In this document: piece by piece, positions 23,540 through 31,874 of the stretch
Numbering within the stretch: position 1 is the first letter of the stretch
Layout: each line of letters opens with the position of its first letter
From: Guptibacillus algicola
GTDB lineage: Bacteria; Bacillota; Bacilli; Bacillales; Guptibacillaceae
Direction: 5' to 3'
Assembly: GCF_020171805.1 (NCBI RefSeq)
Contig: NZ_JAIVAF010000003.1
Location: 496,001-560,000, forward strand
DNA length: 64,000 bases
The notes under the pieces: generated by a model
Told to the model about the DNA's origin: nothing
What the model saw: only the letters and a program-made list of their open reading frames with translations
Database searches by the model: none
Program-made: the position numbers and the translations under genes

Positions 23540-24814
23540 TTAAATTCCGTGGAGGAAGAAGTTAAGGAAGAACAAGCTTGCGATTACGTACATTGGAACC
23601 GGAACCTCTTTCCCTTTACCAAGCGCTAGCTTTAGAAAAGGATAAGCGATGAAACCGAAAGCAATGCCGTCTACGATACTGTACGTGAGAGGAATCATCA
23701 CGATGATCAAAAATGCTGGAAATCCTTCTGAGAAATCCTGAAGCGAAATGTTTTGGATTGATGTAATCATCAATCCACCAATGATGATGAGCACTGGTGC
23801 GATCGCTGAATCAGGAATCATCTTGAACACCGGAATGAAAAACAATGACGTTAAGAACAGAAGTCCTGTTGTAACAGAAGTCATTCCAGTTCGTCCGCCT
23901 GCCGCAATTCCAGAAGCACTTTCGACCGTGGATACAGTCGGGCTCGTTCCGAACAGTCCAGCTGTTATTGCTGAAATAGAGTTCGCTTTGTATGCTTTTT
24001 GGAATTTAGACTGATCAGGTAGTAGTCCATGAAGCAGACCCATATTCTCAAACACAAGAATCATCGCCATCGAGAACGTTGCGATCCAGAACGGTAGGAC
24101 TAAGAAATCTTCGAAAGACATCGCTGCAAAGACTGATCCATACGAACTGAATGAAAAGCTTTGCTGCTGACCTGTTTCAATGAGTCCCATGCTCCAAGCA
24201 AGTGCAGTTCCGATCAACATACTGATCAAGAAGTGACCTTTAACGTTCCTAAGAAATAGAATCGCTGCAATTGCTAATGTCACAAGAGTTGCAATAACAT
24301 GGCTCGATCCTATGTCACCAAGTGCTACGAAGGTCGAGTCACTAGAAACCACGATTCCACCTTTTTGAAGACCGATGAAGGTTAGGAAAAGTCCTATACC
24401 AACTGTAATGGCTTCTTTCAGTGAGCGTGGAATGGCTTTCGATAGTACACCTGCTAGAGGTGTGAATGCTGTGATGGCGAACAAAATTCCAGCAATAAAT
24501 ACTGAACCAAGTGCCACTTGCCAGCTCAAGCCCATAGACTCAACCATTGTAAACGTGAAGAATGCATTTACGCCCATTCCTGGTACGAGAATAATCGGTG
24601 CATTTGCATATAACCCTACGAGCAAACAACCAAAAACCGATGTGATAACCGTTGCGATCATTCCGGCTTCAAACGGTATGCCTGCATCGGCAAGGATCGA
24701 AGCGTTGACTGCTGCGATATAAACAATCGTAAAGAATGACGTTAAACCTGCGAGTATCTCCTTTTTCAGCGAAGTATCGTGAGCTTGAAAATCAAAATTA
24801 ATTTTCGTTTTCAC
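23540..24814 (-). CDS. NCS2/AzgA-type guanine-hypoxanthine (purine) permease
   Basis: A 424-aa membrane protein of about 12-14 helices with the AzgA-subfamily segments SLKKEILAGLTSFFTIVYI, PIILVPGMGVNAFFTFT, LKEAITVGIGLFLTFIGLQ, and SPTVSTVESASGIAAGGRTG (the substrate and proton site of the NAT core). It resembles B. subtilis PbuG and PbuO, which import hypoxanthine and guanine by proton symport. No purine riboswitch was seen in the 187 bases separating it from the divergent second permease. Confidence 0.9.
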   Translation of the reverse strand: MKTKINFDFQAHDTSLKKEILAGLTSFFTIVYIAAVNASILADAGIPFEAGMIATVITSVFGCLLVGLYANAPIILVPGMGVNAFFTFTMVESMGLSWQVALGSVFIAGILFAITAFTPLAGVLSKAIPRSLKEAITVGIGLFLTFIGLQKGGIVVSSDSTFVALGDIGSSHVIATLVTLAIAAILFLRNVKGHFLISMLIGTALAWSMGLIETGQQQSFSFSSYGSVFAAMSFEDFLVLPFWIATFSMAMILVFENMGLLHGLLPDQSKFQKAYKANSISAITAGLFGTSPTVSTVESASGIAAGGRTGMTSVTTGLLFLTSLFFIPVFKMIPDSAIAPVLIIIGGLMITSIQNISLQDFSEGFPAFLIIVMIPLTYSIVDGIAFGFIAYPFLKLALGKGKEVPVPMYVIASLFFLNFFLHGI

Positions 24815-25001
24815 TATATTCCCTTCTTACTTTTTTTAGCCCTCTCCCACCCGTGACTTTGATATAGAAATCAAATCACCAAGAAAATAGTATAACAGAG
24901 GGTTCGTCTATTGCACAGTGGAAAAATTCGTAATGACCGCTAAAGGCGTGTTTGTTATGATGGAAAAGGAAGTTTGGAACGTATTTATGAAATGAGGCTT
25001 A

Positions 25002-26285
25002 ATGGATATGAAGAACACATTATCTGCCCTTCAATGGGCTGTTTTTATGATTGCGGGCTCAATCGTAGCGCCAGTAGCGATCGCGAGTTTGTTCCATTTA
25101 GATCCTACGGCAGCTGCTGGGTTTGTACAAAGAACGATGTTTGTCCTTGGTGTCGCTGGAATTTTACAAGTGACACTTGGACACCGATTACCGATCAATG
25201 AGGGACCGGCAGGATTATGGTGGGGCGTTTTTGTCCTTTATGCAGGTTTAAGTGCAACGATCTTCGGTTCTGAGATTGAAACGTTACAAGCGCTAGAATT
25301 AGCAATGATCGCTAGCGGTATTCTGTTTATTATCTTGAGTGGACTAGGGTTGGTAGAAAAGATCTCAAAGCTTTTCACACCTGTTGTGACAGGCATCTAT
25401 CTCCTTCTACTAGTCGCGCAACTTAGTGGTTCTTTTCTAAACGGTATGATGGGAGTAGGGTACCTAAAAGAAGGGTTAGATCTACGGATCGCGGCGCTAT
25501 CACTTCTTCTAGTAATCTTATCGATCTGGTTCTCAAGAAGAATGCCTGCTGCCATTCAACAATACTCGATTCTTATCCTTATGGTAGTGGGATGGATACT
25601 GTTCGCTTTACTAGGGCTAGCAAAACCTGTCGTGCTTTCAGAAAAAGCATTGTTAAGGCTTCCTGAAGTTTTCGCATTCGGCTATCCAACATGGAATTCA
25701 GGTATGATCGTAACTGCTGCCCTCGTAACCCTCTTATTGCTTACGAACATGATCGCGAGCATTCGAGTAGTAGAAGAAGTGTTAAGTAACTTGAATAGCG
25801 AACGACCACAATCACGATACAAGCAGGCGGGTTTCATATCAGGTATTAACCAGCTCCTTGGAGGCGTTTTTTCAGCGGTAGGAAGCGTACCGATATCAGG
25901 CGCTGCTGGGTTTATTATGACGACAGGAATTAAAAAGCGCCTTCCGTTTATCCTCGGAAGTATTATTATTGTATTCATCAGTCTTTTCCCTGCTGTGATG
26001 GCTTTCTTCGCTGCGCTTCCTGAACCCGTAGGATATTCAGTTATCTTTCTTGTTTTTGTGAAAATGGTGGGAATTGCGTTCAATGAGTTTGAGAAGGATC
26101 CTTCAGAGGGAAAAGTATTTATAATAGGTATTTCCTTTATGGTTGGAATCGGAACAATGTTTATTCAGCCAGAAGCTTTTAAAGATACACCGCCTATCAT
26201 GGCATCGATCTTAAACAATGGTTTGATCTTGGGATCGATTACGGCCATTCTCACTGAGCAGGTGCTTTACAGAAAGAAATCATAA
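25002..26285 (+). CDS. NCS2-family purine/pyrimidine permease (YwdJ-like)
   Basis: A 427-aa membrane protein with about 12 helices. The start MDMKNTLSALQWAVFMIAGS is typical of uracil/xanthine-type NCS2 carriers, as are the SGINQLLGGVFSAVGSVPIS and GAAGFIMTTGI segments of the substrate site. It is a different NCS2 branch from the divergent gene at 23540-24814, so this intergenic region may co-regulate two nucleobase importers. The actual substrate cannot be told. ATG 25002 follows GAGG. Confidence 0.85.
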   Translation: MDMKNTLSALQWAVFMIAGSIVAPVAIASLFHLDPTAAAGFVQRTMFVLGVAGILQVTLGHRLPINEGPAGLWWGVFVLYAGLSATIFGSEIETLQALELAMIASGILFIILSGLGLVEKISKLFTPVVTGIYLLLLVAQLSGSFLNGMMGVGYLKEGLDLRIAALSLLLVILSIWFSRRMPAAIQQYSILILMVVGWILFALLGLAKPVVLSEKALLRLPEVFAFGYPTWNSGMIVTAALVTLLLLTNMIASIRVVEEVLSNLNSERPQSRYKQAGFISGINQLLGGVFSAVGSVPISGAAGFIMTTGIKKRLPFILGSIIIVFISLFPAVMAFFAALPEPVGYSVIFLVFVKMVGIAFNEFEKDPSEGKVFIIGISFMVGIGTMFIQPEAFKDTPPIMASILNNGLILGSITAILTEQVLYRKKS

Positions 26286-26369
26286 AGGGTCGCCTATTGT
26301 GACGAAAATCACAGATTGCACACTTCAGTCTTGGTATCTTTTAAGTAGATCAGGAAAGGAGAATGACTC

Positions 26370-26804
26370 ATGAAACAATATAATAGAGTCCTGGTTGCTT
26401 TCGACGGTTCTGAATTAAGTGTAAAGGCACTCGATGAGGCCATTAAGATGGCTGAGGAAAATCCTGACCTTCATCTCGACATCATCACAGCTCTTAATCC
26501 TACAGCTCAGATTAGTTCTGCCGTGATCTATGCGAGCGTTTTGAATGAGCTCAGAAGAGACGCAGTGAACATGTTGAATGAAGTAAGTGAGAAAGTAACA
26601 GAACGTATCCCAGATCATGTTACAAAGACGATGGTACTTGAAGGTAATCCGGGTGAAGAACTCGTTAATTATGCGGATGAAAATCATTGTGACTTAATCG
26701 TGATGGGGAGCCGCGGTCTAAGTGGAATTAAAGAAATCTTTCTCGGTAGTGTAAGTCATAACGTCTTACAGAGAGCAAATTGCCCAGTGCTCGTTATCAA
26801 ATAA
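26370..26804 (+). CDS. Universal stress protein (UspA family)
   Basis: A 144-aa Rossmann-like protein: NRVLVAFDGSELSVKALDEA at the start and the ATP-binding pattern VMGSRGLSGIKEIFLGS, then HNVLQRANCPVLVIK at the end. It is an ATP-binding-type cytosolic Usp, which typically accumulates in stress or stationary phase; its target is unknown. The start follows AAAGGAGAATGACTC. It shares a bidirectional terminator with the convergent rpiA. Confidence 0.93.
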   Translation: MKQYNRVLVAFDGSELSVKALDEAIKMAEENPDLHLDIITALNPTAQISSAVIYASVLNELRRDAVNMLNEVSEKVTERIPDHVTKTMVLEGNPGEELVNYADENHCDLIVMGSRGLSGIKEIFLGSVSHNVLQRANCPVLVIK

Positions 26805-26810
26805 TAGGAA

Positions 26811-26838
26811 ATCCCGGCTTATGTAGCCGGGATAATTT
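26811..26838. terminator. Terminator shared by the Usp gene and rpiA
   Basis: ATCCCGGCT (26811-26819) / AGCCGGGAT (26825-26833) followed by AATTTTT; it serves convergent genes. Confidence 0.85.
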
Positions 26839-27501
26839 TTATTCAATAATCGTAACACCGCCGTCTCGGCCGATATAGGCTTTCTCAGCAAGACCGATAA
26901 AGAGTCCATTCTCAACTACACCAGGGATCGCATTGAGCCATTCATGGAGCTTTGGAGGAGAAGGAATACTTTCGAATGAGCAATCAACGATGAGGTTTTG
27001 ATTGTCTGTAATAAATGACTCATCACCGTTCATTCGTAATGTCGCCTTACATCCTAGTTTGGACAGAGCAGCCATCGTTGTTTGGTAGCCGAACGGAACA
27101 ACTTCGACAGGGAGTGGAAAGGCTCCTAGTTGCCTTACAAGTTTATTGGAGTCAGCGACAACAACCATTTGCTTAGAGTGGTACGCGATCATTTTCTCGC
27201 GTAGGAGTGCTCCTCCTCCTCCTTTGATGAGAGTGAGCTGTCCATCTAGTTCATCAGCACCATCAATCGTAAGATCGATCGTTTTCTCCTCTCCTAATGA
27301 GGCGAGAGGGATGCCGTGCTCAAGGGCTAGAACTTCCGTTTGTTTTGAGGTTGGTATGCCCGTAATTGAAAGCCCCTCCTGTACCATTGAAGCTAGTTTT
27401 ACGATTGTATAGTGAACGGTGCTCCCGGTTCCGAGGCCCACAACCATTCCATCTTGTACGAGTTCTGCAGCACGTTCACCAGCTAGTTTCTTTTCATTCA
27501 C
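26839..27501 (-). CDS. rpiA: Ribose-5-phosphate isomerase A
   Basis: A 220-aa protein with VVGLGTGSTVHYTIVKLASM, the substrate loop DGADELDG (Asp general base region) and KGGGGALLREKMIA with the catalytic Glu, all diagnostic of RpiA. It interconverts ribose-5-phosphate and ribulose-5-phosphate in the non-oxidative pentose phosphate pathway. It lies 230 bases from divergent gndA and 4 kb from zwf, so the oxidative branch and isomerase cluster here. The start at 27501 follows AAAGGAG. Confidence 0.95.
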   Translation of the reverse strand: MNEKKLAGERAAELVQDGMVVGLGTGSTVHYTIVKLASMVQEGLSITGIPTSKQTEVLALEHGIPLASLGEEKTIDLTIDGADELDGQLTLIKGGGGALLREKMIAYHSKQMVVVADSNKLVRQLGAFPLPVEVVPFGYQTTMAALSKLGCKATLRMNGDESFITDNQNLIVDCSFESIPSPPKLHEWLNAIPGVVENGLFIGLAEKAYIGRDGGVTIIE

Positions 27502-27648
27502 GCTGATTCACTCCTTTCTCATTACCTTCTTTTATTTTCCCATTTCTCTCAAAATTAGTCGCGATAGTTTATTACCTTTGCACGGAACGCATGAAAGACG
27601 TATAATGCATACTGTCAGGCTGTATGAGTAGCCTTTAGGCACGTGTAC

Positions 27649-27674
27649 ATACTATAAACATTCGTTTATGGTAT
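27649..27674. promoter_or_regulatory. Palindromic operator overlapping the gndA promoter
   Basis: ATACTATAAAC (27649-27659), ATTC, GTTTATGGTAT (27664-27674): eleven-base arms with one mismatch, overlapping a TATACT -10 at 27672-27677. There is no good -35, so an activator or repressor may act here. Confidence 0.5.
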
Positions 27675-27730
27675 ACTTTTTAGTGCAGTCATCGAGTAGA
27701 GCAATACAGTATAAAGTTGGAGGGTAAAAC

Positions 27731-29143
27731 ATGTCTAAACAACAAATTGGTGTAATCGGTCTAGCCGTCATGGGAAAGAACCTTGCCATGAATATCGAAA
27801 GCCGCGGTTATTCTGTATCCGTTTATAATCGTTCAGAAGGTAAAACAAAAGAAATGATGAGTGAAGTTGAAGGTCGTAACTTTCAAGATACATACAGCAT
27901 TGAAGAATTCGTTCAATCACTAGAAACACCAAGAAGAATTTTGCTAATGGTCAAAGCCGGTGGTCCAACAGATGCTACGATTGAGCAGCTACTTCCACAT
28001 CTTGATAAGGACGATATCATTATCGATGGCGGAAATGCTTTCTTCAAAGATACACAAGCTCGTTCTGAGCAATTGAAAGAAAAAGGCATTCGTTTCATCG
28101 GAGCTGGCGTTTCAGGCGGGGAAGAGGGCGCACTTAACGGCCCATCGATCATGCCTGGTGGACAGCCTGACGCTTTCCGTGAGGTTGAAGATATCTTTAC
28201 GGATATTGCAGCAAAAGTTGACGGAGAAGCTTGTACAACGTATATCGGTCCAGACGGCGCTGGTCACTATGTGAAAATGGTGCATAACGGTATCGAGTAT
28301 GGCGACATGCAGCTGATCTGTGAAGCTTACTACATGATGAAGCACGTTCTTGGTCTCTCTACTGAAGAGCTTCACGAAGTGTTCAAAGAATGGAACGAAG
28401 GTGAACTTGATAGCTATCTGATCGAAATCACTGCAGATATCTTTACGAAGCAAGATCCTGAGACAGGTAAAGCACTTGTTGACGTGATCCTCGATACAGC
28501 CGGTCAAAAAGGTACTGGTAAATGGACGAGCCAGAGTGCACTAGACCTTGGCGTTCCACTATCCATCATTACAGAATCAGTATTCTCACGCTTCATTTCA
28601 GCAATGAAAGAAGAGCGCGTGAAAGCAAGTAAGATTCTTAATGGCCCTGATGTAAAACCATTTGATGGCGACAAGAAAGAGCTGATCGAGAAGATCCGTA
28701 AAGCATTATACCTAAGCAAGATTTGTTCGTATGCTCAAGGTTTCGCACAAATGCGCTCTGCTTCTGATGAGTACGATTGGAACCTTGACTACGGTAGCAT
28801 CGCAATGATTTTCCGTGGCGGTTGTATCATCCGTGCAGGCTTCCTACAAAACATCAAAGAAGCTTACGATCGTGAAGCTGGACTTACGAACCTTCTTCTT
28901 GATCCTTACTTCAAGGAAATCGTTGAATCTTACCAAAGTGCTGCACGTGACGTAGTATCACTTGCTGTACAACGTGGAATTCCAGTTCCAGGTCTATCTA
29001 GTGCGCTAGCTTACTACGATAGCTACCGTAGCGAGACGCTACCTGCGAACTTACTTCAAGCACAACGCGACTACTTCGGAGCTCATACGTATCAGCGTAT
29101 CGACAAAGAAGGCGTGTTCCACACAGAGTGGCTTGAAGATTAA
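27731..29143 (+). CDS. gndA: 6-phosphogluconate dehydrogenase, decarboxylating (NADP-dependent)
   Basis: A 470-aa enzyme: N-terminal Rossmann domain ([20 protein letters not shown] with NRS at the cofactor 2' phosphate position), [20 protein letters not shown], the catalytic [16 protein letters not shown] with Lys and His, and the C-terminal [10 protein letters not shown]. Length equals B. subtilis GndA (469). It oxidises 6-phosphogluconate to ribulose-5-phosphate, producing NADPH. The start follows TTGGAGGG. It is preceded by a palindromic operator and has a strong terminator. Confidence 0.96.
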   Translation: MSKQQIGVIGLAVMGKNLAMNIESRGYSVSVYNRSEGKTKEMMSEVEGRNFQDTYSIEEFVQSLETPRRILLMVKAGGPTDATIEQLLPHLDKDDIIIDGGNAFFKDTQARSEQLKEKGIRFIGAGVSGGEEGALNGPSIMPGGQPDAFREVEDIFTDIAAKVDGEACTTYIGPDGAGHYVKMVHNGIEYGDMQLICEAYYMMKHVLGLSTEELHEVFKEWNEGELDSYLIEITADIFTKQDPETGKALVDVILDTAGQKGTGKWTSQSALDLGVPLSIITESVFSRFISAMKEERVKASKILNGPDVKPFDGDKKELIEKIRKALYLSKICSYAQGFAQMRSASDEYDWNLDYGSIAMIFRGGCIIRAGFLQNIKEAYDREAGLTNLLLDPYFKEIVESYQSAARDVVSLAVQRGIPVPGLSSALAYYDSYRSETLPANLLQAQRDYFGAHTYQRIDKEGVFHTEWLED

Positions 29144-29159
29144 TCTGAAATAGTACTTG

Positions 29160-29202
29160 TACAAACAGGCTTGACCTCAAGAGGGTCAGGCCTGTTTTTT
29201 TA
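29160..29202 (+). terminator. Terminator of gndA
   Basis: ACAGGCTTGACCTC, AAGA, GGGTCAGGCCTGT and a run of seven T. Confidence 0.9.
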
Positions 29203-29219
29203 TTTTCTGAAAATAAGTG

Positions 29220-29276
29220 TTGTAAAACGACACTGATGTCGATATAATGAAAATAACAAAAAAGACATTAGTGTCG
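29220..29276 (+). promoter_or_regulatory. Promoter with paired TetR-type operators for the MFS-tetR operon
   Basis: TTGTAA (29220-29225), 17-base spacer, TATAAT (29243-29248). The dyad CGACACTGATGTCG (29228-29241) fills the spacer, and a second copy AGACATTAGTGTCG (29263-29276) lies just downstream, 35 bp centre to centre. This suits autorepression by the TetR protein encoded at the end of the operon. Confidence 0.8.
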
Positions 29277-29294
29277 TTTTAGGGGGTTGCTAAA

Positions 29295-30566
29295 TTGAAG
29301 CAAACACTTTTACGAAACAGAGGGTACATCACGCTCATGATTGCACAGTTAATTTCGAGTATTGGCGATTGGCTAAGTATCGTTGCCATCATTACGATGG
29401 TCGGCCTGAAATGGAATGCTACACCGATTGAAGTCTCCCTCATCATCCTGTGTCTTGCGGTACCGATGGCGTTATTTGGACCATTCGCTGGAACGTTTGC
29501 CGATCGATTTAACCGTAAAACGCTTATGGTGGTTTCGGATCTCGTTAGGGCAGGTCTTGTCCTCATGCTGATCTTTGCTACGACGATCTGGATGGTTTAC
29601 ATTTGTTTATTTGGAATCGGCATGTTTGCAGCACTATTTATTCCAGCAAAGAACGGGAAGTTAAAAGAACTCGTACCAGATGATCAAATGAAGAGTGCGA
29701 TGTCGATCACATCGATGATCGATTCTGGGACGAAAGTGCTTGGCCCGCTTCTAAGCGGTCTGCTCGTAACAGCATTTGGAGCTAATCCCGTGTTCTTAAT
29801 CGATTCAGCAACATTTATTCTATCAGCAATCTTGCTGCTCACACTTCCTGCGAGCGTGTTTTCCAATGAAAGTACTGTAGAAACGAATGGGAAGGCAATC
29901 TCGTTCAAGGAAGACTTTCTTCAAGGGGTATCCTTTATGAAGGGAAACCGATTCTTGCTTGTTGGTCTCTCTATCCTTACAATAAGCCTTCTGATCCTTC
30001 AACTCTCAGATTCTCAAATCATCGTCTTAATCAGAGAGTTAACAAACGCTTCTCCAGACTTGTTTGGTATTCTTGTGACGGGTTCTGGTCTCGGAATGTT
30101 TTTCTCAGGATGGCTTCTAGCGAAGAAGACTGAATATAAACCGATCTTACTGATGCTTTTGGGCGTTTGTGGTATGGGAGTTAGCTTTGGTTTACTTGCT
30201 GTATTTACGGGGATGGACCTTTCATACTCGATTCTATGGGGACCTGGTCTTGGGCTAGTAGCGGGCTTTTCAGCGGGAATTGTTTTCATTCCGTTTCAAG
30301 CAGCAGTTCAAACAGATACTCCCGTGCACATAACGGGTAGAGTATTTGGTGTAATCAATAGCGCTACAACAACAGCTACGATTATTGGTCCGTTACTAGG
30401 TGGAATACTTGTAACGATCTTTGGTGTGATACCTATGTTTATCGCAACTGGCTCGTTACTTGTTATGATGTCATTAGTAGGATTACTGTTTCGATCAAAA
30501 ATAGAACGGAGGGAGAATGATGTCTCCAAAGGTCAGCAAAGAACACAAGGAGCAGCGTCGAGCTGA
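29295..30566 (+). CDS. MFS efflux transporter
   Basis: A 423-aa protein with 12 predicted helices of the MFS_3 (enterobactin-exporter/macrolide-efflux-like) type: QLISSIGDWLSIVAI at the start and the loop 2-3 motif GTFADRFNRKTLMVVSDLVR. The TTG start at 29295 is eight bases after AGGGGG. It precedes and overlaps a TetR regulator gene and follows a promoter with two matching operators, the usual layout of an inducible drug- or metabolite-efflux unit. The substrate is unknown. Confidence 0.87.
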   Translation: MKQTLLRNRGYITLMIAQLISSIGDWLSIVAIITMVGLKWNATPIEVSLIILCLAVPMALFGPFAGTFADRFNRKTLMVVSDLVRAGLVLMLIFATTIWMVYICLFGIGMFAALFIPAKNGKLKELVPDDQMKSAMSITSMIDSGTKVLGPLLSGLLVTAFGANPVFLIDSATFILSAILLLTLPASVFSNESTVETNGKAISFKEDFLQGVSFMKGNRFLLVGLSILTISLLILQLSDSQIIVLIRELTNASPDLFGILVTGSGLGMFFSGWLLAKKTEYKPILLMLLGVCGMGVSFGLLAVFTGMDLSYSILWGPGLGLVAGFSAGIVFIPFQAAVQTDTPVHITGRVFGVINSATTTATIIGPLLGGILVTIFGVIPMFIATGSLLVMMSLVGLLFRSKIERRENDVSKGQQRTQGAASS

Positions 30567-31134
30567 GCTGTTAAACGCCGCTAAAACTGTTTTTATAGAA
30601 CACGGCTATGAACGCGCAACGATGAAGCACATCATGGACGAAGCTAGCGTCAGTAGAGGAGGGCTGTATCAATACTTTTCTAGTAAAGAAGACGTATATG
30701 AAGCGCTTCTAGAAGAAGGATTAAACACTGCTATGGAAGACACGGAGGAAATCTTAAAGAACGAAGGAGTTTCTCACTGGGATCTCCTCATGAGAAGATT
30801 GTTTGGTGAAGATCACGACCCTGATAGGATGGATCCAATGGCACCTTCAAACCTTGAGTTTTTCATTACAGGTCGAAATGATCCAAGACGAAGAAAGTAC
30901 GGAAAAGAGCGCTATTATTATGGACTGAAGATCTATAAGGAAGTCATTGAGAAAGGTCAAGCATGTGGAGAGTTCAGCAAGAAATACGATAGTGACCTTA
31001 TAGCACGGTCGATGATTTCGTTTATCGATGGGTTAGCTTTAGATCACTCGATCCTTGATAGTGAGGACGTGAAATTGAAAGAGCAGTCGTTGTTATTCGT
31101 GGAATATTTAAAGATGGCGCTAGAGGTAGAATAA
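30517..31134 (+). CDS. TetR-family transcriptional regulator
   Basis: A 205-aa repressor with N-terminal TetR HTH (about 13-60: LLNAAKTVFIEHGYERATMK then HIMDEASVSRGGLYQYFSSK) and a C-terminal ligand domain. It begins within the last 50 bases of the MFS gene (GGAGGGAGA before ATG 30517/30520), so the two are translationally coupled. The paired dyads at 29228-29276 are its likely operators, giving repression of both genes until an inducer binds. Confidence 0.9.
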   Translation: MMSPKVSKEHKEQRRAELLNAAKTVFIEHGYERATMKHIMDEASVSRGGLYQYFSSKEDVYEALLEEGLNTAMEDTEEILKNEGVSHWDLLMRRLFGEDHDPDRMDPMAPSNLEFFITGRNDPRRRKYGKERYYYGLKIYKEVIEKGQACGEFSKKYDSDLIARSMISFIDGLALDHSILDSEDVKLKEQSLLFVEYLKMALEVE

Positions 31135-31135
31135 A

Positions 31136-31166
31136 TAAAGCCGGGGAATGATCCCCGGCTTTTCGT
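31136..31166. terminator. Terminator between tetR and the cyclase gene
   Basis: AAAGCCGGGGA, ATGA, TCCCCGGCTTTT; serves convergent genes. Confidence 0.9.
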
Positions 31167-31174
31167 TATGCTTC

Positions 31175-31798
31175 TTATGCTTCTTTTAGACCTTCAAACA
31201 AGAGTACGCGAGCAGGTGAAGCGTCAGTACCTTGAAGCTTCAGTGGTGCTGCGACCATGAAGTATTGACCAGCGTCCACATCTTTTAGACGAAGGCCTTC
31301 CATAATGATGACGTTTTTCTCAAATAGAGAGCGGTGTGTTGGGTGGTCAGGCTGGCTTCGTTCGATTCCTAATCCGTCAACACCGACACCACGGATACCG
31401 CACTCTGCGAGATGACGTGCTGCATCTTCGCCTACGAAAACAAATTCAAAGTTAAATGTTTCTTCAAAAGAGTTTTGAGACTTGAAAAGAACGAAGTCTC
31501 CTGATTGAATATCTTCTGATTCGATATCCGCTTTCGTTATTGCGCCCTTTACGTTTGTTACGTCGATGACTTTAACAGTACCTACAAGGTCCTCCTGGTC
31601 GATCGTTTCAAACGTTGCACCGTCATTCATCATGTGAAGAGGGGCGTCAACGTGCGTGCCTGTGTGAACATCTAGTGAGAGACGGGATTCCGTTACATGT
31701 CCATTTGTCTTTGTGTTGATTTCAGGCTGTTTTTCTTCCTTGTCCTTGTATACAGCCATTCCTTTAAAAATTGGTGCACTAACATCATACATTTTCAT
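31175..31798 (-). CDS. Cyclase-family / kynurenine-formamidase-like metal hydrolase
   Basis: Start ATG 31798 (MKMYDVSAPIFKGMAVY) follows AAAGGAAG by nine bases; the extra upstream residues in the longer frame are hydrophobic and atypical. The 207-aa product has the family zinc motif HTGTHVDAPLH (about 47-57), the SGDFVLFKSQNS strand, and GVGVDGLGIERS. Members hydrolyse amide or cyclic bonds (kynurenine formamidase, isatin hydrolase). The substrate here is not known, as no tryptophan-degradation genes are near. It is flanked by zwf upstream and the TetR terminator downstream. Confidence 0.85.
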   Translation of the reverse strand: MKMYDVSAPIFKGMAVYKDKEEKQPEINTKTNGHVTESRLSLDVHTGTHVDAPLHMMNDGATFETIDQEDLVGTVKVIDVTNVKGAITKADIESEDIQSGDFVLFKSQNSFEETFNFEFVFVGEDAARHLAECGIRGVGVDGLGIERSQPDHPTHRSLFEKNVIIMEGLRLKDVDAGQYFMVAAPLKLQGTDASPARVLLFEGLKEA

Positions 31799-31841
31799 CG
31801 TTTTGCACTTCCTTTCATAATTAATGGATATTAGAAAGAAA

Positions 31842-31870
31842 AAGATACGCATCGCACGTATCTTTTTTCT
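31842..31870 (-). terminator. Terminator of zwf
   Basis: AAGATACG (31842-31849), loop, CGTATCTT (31857-31864) with T-runs on both sides; it lies just after the zwf stop on the minus strand. Confidence 0.85.
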
Positions 31871-31874
31871 TTAC

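Noticed and set aside
24815-25001. Purine riboswitch between the two NCS2 permease genes
   Set aside because: No TATAATCC / GATATGG-type core or three-way junction was found on either strand.
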